A DNA stretch of 64,000 nucleotides from Pinus tabuliformis. Lineage: Eukaryota; Streptophyta; Pinopsida; Pinales; Pinaceae. Under the pieces are notes generated by a model. It saw only the letters and a list, made by a program, of their open reading frames with translations, was not told where the DNA came from and did no database searches. Numbering within the stretch: position 1 is the first letter of the stretch; each line of letters starts with the position of its first letter. Positions 33,345 to 44,593 of this stretch are shown here, one piece after another. A program made the position numbers and the translations under genes. The stretch is taken from assembly GCA_031772625.1 (NCBI GenBank), contig CM062807.1, forward strand, positions 1,150,885,007 to 1,150,949,006. Reading direction: 5' to 3'.

Positions 33345-34343
33345 TGTTGAAATGTGGCAACAAGAATATTCCAAATTAATTTTCCCTTGAATTAAATTGT
33401 GAATTAAAATCGAATTTAGTGTTAACAGCTACTTGGAAATAATTAATTAAGTTATTTTGACTTAATTAGTTGGAGAAATTCAAGTTAGAAGTCTTTCTGA
33501 AGTCATGCAAGAGTTATCCCTTAAATTAAGGAGATAAGTCTTAAATTAAGGAGATAAGTCTTAAATTAAGGAGATAAGATTGATTTATATTTGAGTTGTA
33601 ATTAGTTAACTCAGTTTGCTAAGTTAAGTCCAGTTAAATTAGTTCCAAACTATTTGAGGAACTAATAGAGAGTTATCAGTCAGTTGATGCATGCATGCAC
33701 TCACCTAGTGTACTCTAGTTAACTGAAGATTCCCTCATCTGAAACTCATGCATGTCTATTATGAGAATGATCTAGTTGAGATTAAAGACAAGGACAAAGT
33801 ACTATCAGTTGCATGTGTTTTCCTATAAAGAAAACTCATGCATGCAGAAGGAATTGTTTTTTGAGGATTGCGCAGTTCTGACAGTGTGTGAGATCAGGAG
33901 ATCATCCACTTGGTAAATCGAGTTTTTCCACTTGGTTGAAGGAGAATCATCCCAAAGGAACTACGCAAGGAAATAGGAGCTTGGAGGGCAGAGGAGAAGG
34001 CTTGTGAAAAGCCAGGATTTCCTGTGAGCATCTGTGAGGATTGTACTAAGAGCTGGCTAATTGTGAGAGCTAAGGCTTTGTATAATCTCTACGTATTTCC
34101 ACCTTGTATGATAATACAGATAGTGGGGTTTTTAGCTGAGGATTTCCCCAAAGCATTTTCATGTGTATTGTGCATTGATTCTTCTTCTTCTGGTTATATT
34201 GTTCAGCTTGATATTTAAGCTTCCACAAATTGATAGTAGAAGTAGGTTATAGTATTTTTATTTGGTTATATTGCATTATCGGGTTAACCTAGAGTCAGAT
34301 TTTCTACACGGTCTCAGAGCTGGTTTTGTAGAGAATTTATACA
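33345..34343 (+). repeat. 5' LTR of copia element B
   Basis: Starts TGTTGAAATGTGGCAACAAG and ends TTTATACA. Contains three copies of a 20-bp unit (TTAAATTAAGGAGATAAGTC, about 33,521-33,577); the 3' LTR has two. TATA-like CCTATAAAG near 33,822. Near its end is a primer-site look-alike CGGTCTCAGAGC at 34,309-34,320. Confidence 0.9.
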
Positions 34344-34356
34344 TGGTATCAAAGCC
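34344..34356 (+). other. Copia primer binding site, element B
   Basis: TGGTATCAAAGCC directly after the LTR end. A second, older-looking copy lies 35 bp upstream inside the LTR (34,309). Confidence 0.8.
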
Positions 34357-34460
34357 AAGTTTATCGGAGTAGTGAACAGTATACTAAGAATAGAATTCAA
34401 AGTTTGAAGTTCAAGGTTGCAGGCGCAAATCGAATTCTTATCATACTTCAAGGTTGGTCA

Positions 34461-35240
34461 ATGGCGTTCTATGGCTTGAGACTTGAGTATGCCTTGGAAG
34501 GTAGCTCGAATTACATAGCATGGAGAGATAGAATGGAGGATGTATTAGAAGACAATGGCTTGAAGGAATTCATTGATCAAGAAATCCCAAAGCCATCTTC
34601 AACTAATGCACAAGAGTTGGCTGAGTGGAAGAAGTGTGTGGCGAAGGCAAGACAGATCATCCTTGAGGGAGTTCAAGACCATATTGTCTCGAGTCTCCAT
34701 GGGAAGGATACTCCATTTTCAATGTGGAAGACATTGAAGGACCTCTACCAGAACATTAGCGACCAGAGGAAATTGGCGCTCAAGGATAAGCTTCGAAGAA
34801 TCAAGATGGAGAAGGGCAATACTATTTCCACATATATGAACAAGATCACCACCTTCAGGGATGAGCTTGCCAGTGTGGGAATAACTACTGCCGATGATGA
34901 TATGGTGAGCCTCGCTCTCCTTTGCCTTCCAAAGAGTTGGAATAGCTACCAAGATTCTGTGAATGGAAGGGAGAAACTGCTGGATTGGGAAAAACTGTGG
35001 TCGGATCTGATGCAGGAGGAGATTAGGAGGAGCACACAAGATGGTTCTTCATCCAAGGATGATGATGAATAAAATCTGGACTTAACGAGTAAGGCAAGGA
35101 AAGGGAATGGGAAGGCTTCCCATTCCAAATCAAATTCTTCTCATGGAGGGAAGAAGGGTTAGATGCCTTAATTGTCACGAGATGGGACATTATGCGACTA
35201 ATTTCCCATTGAAGAAGTCCAAGAAGGGATCCTCGGAAGG
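34461..35240 (+). pseudogene. Copia gag, element B
   Basis: Starts at ATG 34,461 (MAFYGLRLEYALEGSSNY) and stays open to 35,072. Segments include EGVQDHIVSSLHGKDTPFSM, KLRRIKMEKGNTISTYMNKI and LLDWEKLWSDLMQEEIRR. After a frameshift comes a knuckle CLNCHEMGHYATNF (about 35,160-35,205) whose last Cys is Phe. The first in-frame ATG is at 34,404, but the Gag motif begins at 34,461. Confidence 0.85.
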
Positions 35241-35274
35241 ATCAGAAGGTGAGGCATTAGCCTCTTAGTTCAAA

Positions 35275-36749
35275 ATGGAATTTACCCCCATTTCATGCAT
35301 GGTGTCATCGATGATGGGTTGTGTCTGGTATCTTGACAGTGGAGCCTCATTCCACATGATCGACGATAAAATTTTATTCAGTGCCTTGGAGGAGAAACGC
35401 CTCAAGATGCACATAGAGATGGGTGATGACAGAAAGTATAGTGTTTCAGGAGTGGGAACGATTGCTTTTTAGAGGAGCATGGAGCTCCTATCACCTTGAC
35501 AAATGTGAAGTAAGTGCCTGGACTGAAGAAGAACTTGGTATCGCTCGCGATGTTGGAGGACAAAGGCTATGATGTTGTCTTCAGTAAAGGAAAGGTGTTC
35601 CTAAGACACATAGCCACGGGTCCGAATAAGAGGATAGGGATTCGGGTGAAGAATATTTATAAAATAGAGGTAGATTATTGTGCAACATTGAGTATGAAAG
35701 CATAGTTGGTGCAAAGCCAAGACATTGGCGAGTTGTGGCACGGGTGGTTGGGCCATTTGCATCATGGGGCTTTGAAGATAATGCAACAGATATCTACAGG
35801 ACTTCCCAAAGGTAAACTTGAGTAAGTTGACACATGCAAAGGTTGTACCTTGGGAAAGTACACCAAGTCTTCCTTTCATGATCAAGACAGTCGAGCAAAG
35901 GCTATCTTAGAGCGAGTTCATACTGATGTGTGGGGACCATTCTCGATGACATCCACAACCAAGCAAAGGTATTATGTGATTTTCATTGATGATTATTCTC
36001 GTAAAGGCTGGATTTATTTCATGCAGAAGAAGGATCAAACCTTCGCAAAGTTTTGTGAGTTCAAAGCTTTGGTCGAGAAAGAGTTAGGGAAGAATATCAA
36101 GGCCTTGAGAAGCGACAATGGTGGAGAATATGTATCTCAAGAGTTTAAGGACTTCTATGTGGCGGAAGGAATTAAATGAGAGTTGATGGCACCTCATAAC
36201 CCACAGTAGGATGGGTTGGCTGAGAGGAAGAACATAACTATTGTAGGGATAGCTCGAGCGATGCTGCATGACCAAGGCTTACCACTTCACTTGTGGGCTG
36301 AGGCATGCAACACAACGGTCTATTTGCAGAATAGAAACCCGCATCACATTCTTGGGATGAAAACACCAGAGGAAGATTTCTCCGGTAAGAGACCAGATGT
36401 GGGTCACTTTAGGATCTTTGGCTCATCGGTATATTTCCGTGGGACAAAGGATGCACGAAAGAAGCTTGAGCCGACAACAGAGTTGGGGATACTTGTGGGG
36501 TACACTGATACACCTCGCAACTATCGGGTATACTTGCCTACTAGTCGGAGGACAGTGGTTCGCAGAGATCTCAAGTTTGATGAGCAGAAGGCCATGCGAG
36601 TTTCCCTTGAGAGGGAGATCCAACTACAGGCTGTGGAGGAACTATTGGTTCCTAAGGAGGAGGGGCCTCAGACTGATGCAGAGCAGCCACATGCAGAGGT
36701 TCCAGGAGTGGAGACATCTACTCAAGCAGAGTCTTCCAGAGATGCATGA
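35275..36749 (+). pseudogene. Copia protease and integrase, element B
   Basis: Protease WYLDSGASFHM (about 35,330) is intact. The pre-integrase zinc domain has LWHGWLGHLHHGAL and CKGCTLGKY (about 35,730-35,860). The integrase core has Asp in HTDVWGPF (about 35,920), Asp in RSDNGGEY (about 36,115) and Glu in DGLAERKN (about 36,215-36,235). Stops at TGA 36,177 and TAG 36,207 (in the usual PQQNG context) interrupt it, and there is a frame change before 35,514. Confidence 0.87.
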
Positions 36750-38435
36750 AAGTGCACAAGAGAAGCTGAAAGATTATTGAAGGATGTGAGAGAGAATGTG
36801 GGAGCACCATCTTCTCAGCGCAGACAAAGGAGGTCACTTGAGAGGTACACTGGATACATGGCCCTTACTGGGGAATGTGCTGAGGTTGAGCCATCTTCCC
36901 TTGAGGAAGCAGTGCAGCAACCGATTTGGGTTGATGTTATGGTGGAGGAGTATGACTCCATAGTTCATAATAATGTTTGGGACATGGTTTCGCGACCAGA
37001 GAACAAGTCAGTTGTGAGTTCCCATTGGCTTTACAAGGTAAAACAAGTTGCTGATGGTAGTGTCGAGAAGCATAAGGCAAGATTTGTTGCTCGTGGATTT
37101 TCACAGGTCGAGGGGATTGACTATGATGAGACTTTTTCTCCTGTCACAAGGTACTCCTCTATCAGATCTATGTTGGCACTATCAGCACATGTGGGTTGGA
37201 AGATCCATCAGATGGATGTGAATACTACATTCCTCAATGGCGAGATCGAGGAAGAGGTGTACATAGAGCAGCTGAAAGGCTTTGAGACTTTCGATCGTGA
37301 GTCGCATGTGTGCTGACTCAAGAGAGCATTGTACAGGCTGAAGCAAGCACCTCATGCTTGGTACACCAGGATAGACAACTACTTCACCGGGTTGGGATTC
37401 ACAAAGAGTGAAACGGATGCAAACCTGTACCACATCATGGTGGAAGGTAAGCTATTGATCATCATTCTTTATGTTGATGATCTCATATTGACTGGTGATG
37501 ATCAATTGATCGTGTCTTGTAAGGAGGACCTTGCAAGAGAATTCAATATGAAAGACATGGGTCTCATACATTACTTCCTTGGCATGGAAGTGTGGCAGAA
37601 GGATGGGGATTTGTTTGTGTCTCAGGGCAAGTATGCCAATGAGATACTTAGGAGATTCCACATGGAGAAGTGCAAGCCCATGCAGACTCCTCTAACAGGT
37701 AACTGGAGGAAGGAGGATGATACTTCAAGAGAAGTAGTAGAGGATATTATGTATAGGCATCTTGTGGGTTCACTGATGTACTTAGTGAACACACGATCAT
37801 ATTTGTGCTATGTGGTGAACCAGCTAAGTCAAGCGATGGTTTAGCATACCAAGATGTTTTGGAAGGCGGCAAAGCATGTATTGAGAAACCTCAGAGGCAC
37901 ATCTCAATATGGATTATGGTACAGATGGACAGAGGGAGTGAAGCTTTAGGGATTCACTGATGCAGATTGGGCAGGGAGTCCATCAGATCGGAAGAGAATA
38001 TTAGGAGGGATTTTCAACCTTGGGTTAGTGAAAATTTCTTGGTACAACTGGAAACAGAGGTCAGTTGCACTCAGCTCGACAGAGGTAGAATACATGGCTG
38101 CAAGTCATGTAGCATGTGAGTCCATCTGGATGCAGAAAATCCTAGTTGGTTTGTTTGATCAGAGGATGTATCCAACTATGATCTATTGTGATAATAAGAG
38201 TTGTATCAAACTCTCTGAGAATCCAGTATTTCATGATAGGTCCAAGCACATCGACATCCAGTATCATCATCTCAGAGACTGTGTAGTGAGGAGGATCATG
38301 TTGCTGCAGTATATTTCGACAAAGGAGCAAGATGCTGACATTTTGAAAAAAGCATTGTCAAAGTGTAAATTCGAGTTCCATAGAGACAAGATCGGGGTGG
38401 CAGATAATCCCTTTCTTATTGAGAGGGAGTGTTGA
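36750..38435 (+). pseudogene. Copia reverse transcriptase and RNase H, element B
   Basis: Continues in the integrase frame: ERYTGYMALTG, HKARFVARGFSQ, QMDVNTTFLNG, ALYRLKQAPHAWY, the intact active-site LYVDDLILTG (about 37,470), and YFLGMEVWQKDG. RNase H is seen as FTDADWAGSPSDRK (about 37,955), SSTEVEYMAAS (about 38,080) and YCDNKSCIKLSENP (about 38,185). In-frame stops at 36,747, 37,314, 37,842 and 37,947. It ends IEREC at 38,435, overlapping the LTR start as is common in copia. Confidence 0.9.
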
Positions 38436-39408
38436 AATGTGGCAACAAGAATATTCCAATTTAATTTGTCCATGAATTAAGTTGTGAATTAAAATCACAT
38501 TTAGTCTAAACAGCTACTTGGAAATAATTAATTAAGTTATTTTGACTTAATTAGTTGGAGAAATTCAAGTTAGAAGTCTTTTTGAAGTCATGCAAGAGTT
38601 ATCCCTTAAATTAAGGAGATAAGCCTTAAATTAAGGAGATAAGATTGAGTTATATTTGAGTTGTAATTAGTTAACTTAGTTTACCGAGTTAAGTCCAGTT
38701 AAATTAGTTCCAAACTGTTTGAAGAACTAATAGAGAGTTATCAGTCAGTTGATGCATGCATGCACTCACCTAGTGTACTCTAGTTAACTGAAGATTCCCT
38801 CATCAGAACTCATGCATGTCTATTATGAGAAAGACCCAGTTGAGATTAAAGACAAGGACAATGTACTATCAGTTGCATGTGTTTTCCTATAAAGAAAACT
38901 CATGCATTCAAAAGGAATTTTTTTTTTGAGGATTGCGCAGTTCTAACAGTGTGTGAGATCAGGAGATCATTCACTTGGTAAATCGATTTTTTCCACTTGG
39001 TTGAAGGAGAATCATCCCAGAGGAACTGTTCAAGGAAATAGGAGCTTGGAGGGTAGAGGAGAAGGCTTATGAGAAGCCAGGATTGCTTGTGAGCATCTGT
39101 GAGGATTGTACTAAGAGCTGGTTAGCTGTGAGAGCTAAGGCTTTGTATAATCTATATGTAGTTCCACCTTGTATGATAATACATATAGTGGGGTTTTTGG
39201 CTAAGGATTTCCCCAAAGTCTTTTCATGTGTATTATGCATTGATTCTTCTTCTTTTGGTTATATTGTTCAGCTCGATCTTTAAGCTTCCGTAAATTGATA
39301 GTAGAAGTAGGTTATAGTATTTTTCTTTGGTTATATTGCATTATCGGGTTAACCTACAGTCAGATTTTCTACATGGTCTCAGACCTGGTTTTGTAGAGAA
39401 TTTCTACA
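38430..39408 (+). repeat. 3' LTR of copia element B
   Basis: 979 bp, preceded by the purine tract TTGAGAGGGAG. One 20-bp minisatellite unit fewer than the 5' LTR, which accounts for the length difference. Contains TGGTCTCAGACC (39,374-39,385) before its end TTTCTACA. Confidence 0.9.
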
Positions 39409-40890
39409 GAGTGTAGAATGGGACTAATACCCATATGTTCTTGTAGGGTTGGAACTTGCAGAAAAGAACTGGTATCTATCTGCTTTTCCACATCTATCAA
39501 GGTATTTTATACATCTATTAAGTTATTTTCCAACCACTCTGACTGGTTGGCATATCTTTCAATATCTGGCCTGGGCTCATGTATGAAAGGACTTAACTTG
39601 AATTTGAGCCTTAGTTTGTTTATGACTCCATTAGGGTCATACTGCCACATAAAACTGCTTTTGAAGTTCATTTGTTGTAAGATTTTCTCTGCTTCTTGTC
39701 CAGCTTCCCTATTATTACAAATAAAAGGGCCCAATTGGTTTTTGATCTTGAACTGAATTTTCTTCCTAGCTGATAGAAAATTGACCTCATCTGAGTTTAT
39801 GATTTGCCTGAAATACTCTAATGAAAATATCCTCATGGGGAGGTATTTGGGTAGTTTGTAGGGGGTGAGTTGGCTTCCATATATCCTGATTTTTGTGTGG
39901 TCCTGGTATAGATACCAGTCACCCACTCTACTGTTTTTAGACAATTGTAAAACTCTCTTAATATCATCATTGATACTGGGTTGATAGCTACTGGTTAGCA
40001 TGTTTACAACTGGATGAACAAATGAATCAATGAACTCTTTAAAAATGAAAACAATGGAATATATTTGGATCATTGGTGTCCAAAAGATGACAGATCTTGG
40101 ATGGCCCTTAGTGTCTAACTTTTGGATGCTGATTGGAAACTTGTCTGACTGAAAATATAGGAACATGTGAAACAATACTGATGAGTATTTGAATACTCTC
40201 TCATTTGGCAATCCAATAAAGTGTTCATGGATTCTATCTACTAAGAACTAAGCAAAGTTGTAAACTATAGCTGGAGGCTTGCCTAGGCAAAAAATAGAAA
40301 GGAAAGCAAGTATAGCCTCATACACATGCTCATCAGTGGTCTATCCTAGAATACAAGAGAGCATGGTTATAATTTTTCTGGCTCTCTCAGAGAAAATGGT
40401 GGCAACATATGGAGGACTGTCTATAAGAGTATGAGACTCTTCTATGATGAAAGTCTGAAAGATTTGAGCTTTCTTGGGAAGGTCTAGCTTTGTGTAGAGT
40501 TCAAGGCTTCAATGGAAAGTGGGGTCTTATTTGGGCTTGGCTGGATCTGTAAAATTTGATTTATTGAGTCTGCAGTAATGGTGAATAAAACCTGTTGGTC
40601 AGGGGAGGCTATGGCTTTTTGACTTGGGACATAGCAAGCTTGGTAGAAGTGGATGATTTTTGGGAATAGGTGTACCTGTGGGAACAAGTATTTGGGAATT
40701 TTGATTCCCACAGGTGAATGTCATCATTTTGGTTCAAGAATTTATCTTTACTCTAGCAGTGGAGTTTCAGTAGATGGCTAGGGGAAACAATGTCCTTAAT
40801 TTGAAAATCTCTGTTGGCTAATGGGAGGTGGTCAATATCCAGGTGAGGGGTTTGCAGGGGTCTTACATCCAGAGTGCTTTGGGAAGCCAT
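39409..40890 (-). pseudogene. Large unknown ORF, N-terminal part, above element B
   Basis: Starts at ATG 40,890 (MASQSTLDVRPLQTP). A frameshift near 40,715 leads to VGIKIPKYLFPQVHLFPKII and YQACYVPSQKAIASPDQQ (40,711-40,600). Another frame change near 40,490 leads to LELYTKLDLPKKAQIFQTFI, CLGKPPAIVYNFA, HEHFIGLPNERVFKYSSVLF and the open stretch 40,211-39,507. Two stops lie in the 40,480-40,211 part and one at 39,507. The frame then reaches the element B junction and rejoins 33,316-31,332, giving an original ORF of roughly 3.5 kb. The N-terminal wording loosely recalls plant transposon-associated ORFs; I cannot name the family. It lies about 2.3 kb inside a Tat-like primer site (43,230), so it may be an extra ORF of that element. 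Confidence 0.6.
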
Positions 40891-41869
40891 AATGTGGTTT
40901 ATTCAACTGAATTACTTTTTCTCTGGCTTTAGGAGTAAGGTCAGAAGCTCTGGAACAATGGGGAGGGTAATTACACTCTGTAGAAAAGGGATTTTGGATG
41001 CATAGTAAGGTTTTCTTCGGTCTAGCAAGGTTTTTAAATTAATTTAATTAATTAACCTTTTGATAATTACTGTGCATAGATTAAATTACAGGGTCGTTCT
41101 GGTTCTTTCAAGAATACCTGGAAAATGACGATTTGGTGTGCAGACAGGGTTCTGTGGTAGCAACAAAGGTTTCTGAGGCTTCAATTGTCTATTTTCTGCT
41201 TCAATTTGGTGTCTACAACGTCTTATGGTTGCAAAAGGTGGTTAAAATGGTTGCGCAGAGGTTCAAGGTTTCAGAATTGGTTAATAAAGGCTCTTTGTTG
41301 CGAAAATGAGTGAAAAGAGTAAAAGGGGGCTTTTTCAGCCTTTTAACCAACAATGGTTACATTTTGGCGTGAGATTTGGTAAATGAACAATGGGTAGTTT
41401 TCTTTTACGCGGGGAGGTGGTTTTATGCCATATCGCACCGCTTTTGGGTGGAGGGCGGTATTTTTCATGAGCACGCAATATAACCTCGTGCCGCCATTTA
41501 GCGAAACAATGCTTGGCCAAAACCGCGAATCTTGCGTGATTTTGGACCTTTAACTATCAAATGATGAAACTGCGCGATATGGATATGCGTCGTTGGATCT
41601 GGAGGTGGGAGACCAGATGGCTATCGCACAGTGAAGTTGCATGGACGTAGTTGGGATATGGTTGGCGGGTTTAATTACAATGAAATGTGATTAATTGGAA
41701 AGCAATCACTCGATTTTAATATAAGCAATGGGTTAATAAAAGGTGGAGACCATGGGTTATATGGAGGAAGGTTTAACTATACACCAATGTTTGGTGAGTT
41801 AAAAGGGTGTCGGGCAATTATAATGTGGGGGACTTTAAATACATAAATCGGGGTATAGTTTAGGAAATA

Positions 41870-42230
41870 ACTTAGGATAAAGGGGTTTAGTGGGTTTTTA
41901 AGGGGAAAAAGGGAAATTAATAAGGGGGGAATGTATTATTTGTGATGGGAATGGGTTTCACACTAGGGAAAGGGGTTTTGGGAAGAGGGAATGATTTTTA
42001 AAAGGTAATGTCTAGGGAAATGTGTGAAACAAAGGGAAAAAAGGTCAAAATGAAGGGAAAGGGTTTTTACAAGGGGAAATGAAGAGGGAAGGGGTGCTTT
42101 GGAAGCAAAAAAGGGGACAACATTAGGGGATGAAAAGTAGTGAAGGCATAATGAGGGGAAATTAATAAACTAAGTATGTGGGGGGGCTAGTGAAATGAGG
42201 GGAAATTAGTAAATAAGCTTCAGTGGATGT
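41870..42230 (+). repeat. Purine-rich (GGGAAA-like) tract
   Basis: About 360 bp dominated by A and G with repeated AGGGGAAAT/AAGGGAAA words and only occasional pyrimidines. Confidence 0.75.
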
Positions 42231-42789
42231 CCTTTCTCTTTGACAATTCCTCCTGCACATGAAACATAGGATTAAGCATGATGAAGGTGCTTTTGACTTA
42301 GCAACCTTGTGCACTTCCAAAACTTCTTCTACCTACCCTTTATTTACCCTAGCATTTTCTCTTCATTCATTGGGTGCATTTGAGCTTGCTGACCCTTTAT
42401 TTCTTTTTCTTTGATAAACAAACTATCTAATTCTAACCTTATAACTTCCAATGGCTTAGATTAAACTGATGAGCTCATTATTATTTTCTACCTAACTACC
42501 GATCTGCCAAGATTAAATAGTTTGGCTAGATCTTTATTCTCTATTTATCAACATGAAATTTAAAGCATGAATGAATCAAGTTTAAACTACTTTTACTATC
42601 ATGGATTGTGGCATTTTTGACAAGCTGCGCACAATCTTATTTTTCAAAGTAAAGTAAAAAGTAGTGGCATTTGAATTTGCACACTTTCATGATCTATTCT
42701 TATCTCTTTTTTGGGGTTCATATCTTATACTTTTTTGATCTTTTTCTTTCTTTTAGTCTTTTGATTATTCTTTTAGGACTTTCTCTCTT

Positions 42790-42791
<2 letters not shown>

Positions 42792-42820
<29 letters not shown>
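42792..42820. repeat. (TA)n microsatellite
   Basis: About 14 TA units. Confidence 0.9.
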
Positions 42821-42828
<8 letters not shown>

Positions 42829-43229
42829 CTAATATGGGAAAACATTTTGCAGAAAGAAAAAGTATGTACAATATTAACTATAGGCAATTCAAAATTACGA
42901 ATCCTATTATTATAGGACCCTAACAAAAATAACAGAAAATGTGAAAAATCATAGGTTTCAAGCACTAACCCAGGTAACCAGGACTAGGCAGTGCATTATA
43001 GACAGAGGCAACATGATGAACCTAAGGGCTAACCAAAATTATACCACTCTAAAGTCCACTGTAGAGAATGTTATAGAAAATTTTCTTAGAAAAAGATGGT
43101 ATGGGTCAGAGAAAAGGGCTAAGATCTACTAAACTACTTTCCATGCAAACAATGGATAGGAATTCAAGCACTGAACAAGATAAGAGGTTTGGAATATACA
43201 AGAGAAAAATAAGTTGGGAAGTAGAATTC

Positions 43230-43246
43230 TCCCAGTGGAGTTGCTA
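43230..43246 (-). other. Decayed Tat-like primer binding site (element H)
   Basis: The plus strand TCCCAGTGGAGTTGCTA matches the reverse complement of the primer site at 2,362-2,378 in 15 of 17 bases; both differences are C to T on the plus strand. As in element 1, three bases separate it from an LTR-like start. Confidence 0.6.
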
Positions 43247-43249
43247 ATT

Positions 43250-44500
43250 TTATTATAGGGAATTGTTCTCATTTAGATAAACAAAAACCTTCTGAGGTTT
43301 CCCCAGAAACCCGAGACAGATAGGGTAAGGGATAAAATATTCTAAGGTTTGATACTTCAGTGATACAAGAAAAATATTAGAGATTTATAGAGAAGTGTTA
43401 GAGAAGTTGTTGTCTAGGAAATCCTCTCTGTGGATAGAGACGATCCCTCTAGCCCAATGAGTGGGAATAGAAATCTATATGACAATCTACTAGACACTTT
43501 CCTAAGTTAATATTGAAATAGGAGAAGAGTAAGATGGCCTACCTTGTCCTGATGCGATAATGTCTTCCTTTGTTGAATACCTCGAATCTCTTGCATCATG
43601 GGCTCGGTCCTACTACTCACAGCGTTTGAATTCCTGCATAAGAGATCAAGACACAACAAATCATACAAGTACAAATATCATAATAGAAAGTAACCTACTT
43701 AACAGATCAAGGAGCATTGAGATAAATGATGCATTAACATACACATTTTTGGAAAATGAACCAATAGTTGTATATATTAATAGAATAAAGGAGGAAGCAT
43801 ACAACCAAGACTTGATGTCAATAAGCTCTCCTTGAGTGAATTTCCAAGTCCAAGCTCAAACTATCCAAGCACTCCTTCTCCAAGCCAAATGAGTAGCATG
43901 TAGCCAAAATCTCAGCATAATGGTGCAAATATCCAAAGACCAACCATTTTGGAATGGGAGAGGATGAATATATAGGTAGGGAAAGGGAGTTAGGATCTCT
44001 CCAAGGATAGGAGGAGGCCCTCATCTTAGGGAGGTAGCTCATAGGGATAATACCAAAGGGCCAACTCAAGAGAACTCAACCTCATCCCCGCCGAACAACC
44101 TCCAACTCGTCATTCTGGAAGCCTCTAGATCATGAAGCTTATTGTCCTCTTTCGGAAAATTTCCTTTTAGGGATCATCGTTGGTATCCAAGCCAAAAGTG
44201 TGCTAGCATCGTGGGGCTAGTATAGTGCAACTAATGACCATCATGGTTTTCAGTGTCAGGGGAGCGATGATCCTCAAATTAGGGTTTTAAATCCCTTTTC
44301 TTCAGGGGAAGCTTAAGGCATTTCTCCATCACTGTTTTAGAGAGGATGTGAACTACATATATGGATGAGTACACTAAATGATGGTCATGTTTCAGGCACT
44401 TCGGGGTATTTCATAGGGAAGTGTGGGAGGTGTGACAAAAATCTGTGTAATAGATGCGCCCTAAAGTATGAAGGCAGAACAAGGAGTGATGGTTGAGATT
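43250..44500 (-). repeat. 5' LTR of Tat-like element H (upper end unknown)
   Basis: Placed by the primer site and by a TATA-like stretch on the minus strand (CCTATATATTC, about 43,965-43,975), mirroring element 1's layout. Includes the 91-nt exon-like segment. The TG/CA ends are worn and no second copy was found. Confidence 0.45.
43543..43633 (-). other. Second 91-nt exon-like segment
   Basis: The minus strand has acceptor-like CTTGATCTCTTATGCAG before it and donor-like AAG-GTAGGCC after it. Same length and place as 2,522-2,612, with scattered similarity (GAGCCCATGA versus GGGCCCGTGA; CAACAAAGGAAGACATTATCG versus CAAACAGAGGAGATTGGATCG). Confidence 0.35.
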
Positions 44501-44593
44501 CTTTATGAGATTTTTCAATGACGAGAAAAAACACTATCAGGAGACTTGCGAATCAAGGATGCGTATACATATACATATCTAATATCAAAACAT

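Larger units (their letters stand above)
33345..39408 (+). mobile_element. Copia element B, complete
   Basis: A 6.1-kb Ty1/copia element with 999-bp and 979-bp LTRs, primer site, gag, protease, integrase, RT, RNase H and polypurine tract. The right flank is GAGTG (39,409-39,413). The left flank is GAGTT (33,340-33,344) or, if a duplicated 28-bp piece is counted as part of the insertion, GAGTC (33,312-33,316). The protein regions parallel element 4, and the LTR is related to solo LTR C. It lies inside a large minus-strand ORF. Confidence 0.9.
40891..43229 (-). other. Leader between Tat-like primer site H and the large ORF
   Basis: No coding frame stands out. 41,870-42,230 is strongly purine-rich on the plus strand, then composition flips to pyrimidine-rich (42,230-42,830), ending in a (TA)n run at 42,792-42,820. 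As an RNA on the minus strand the first tract would be polypyrimidine. Confidence 0.45.
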
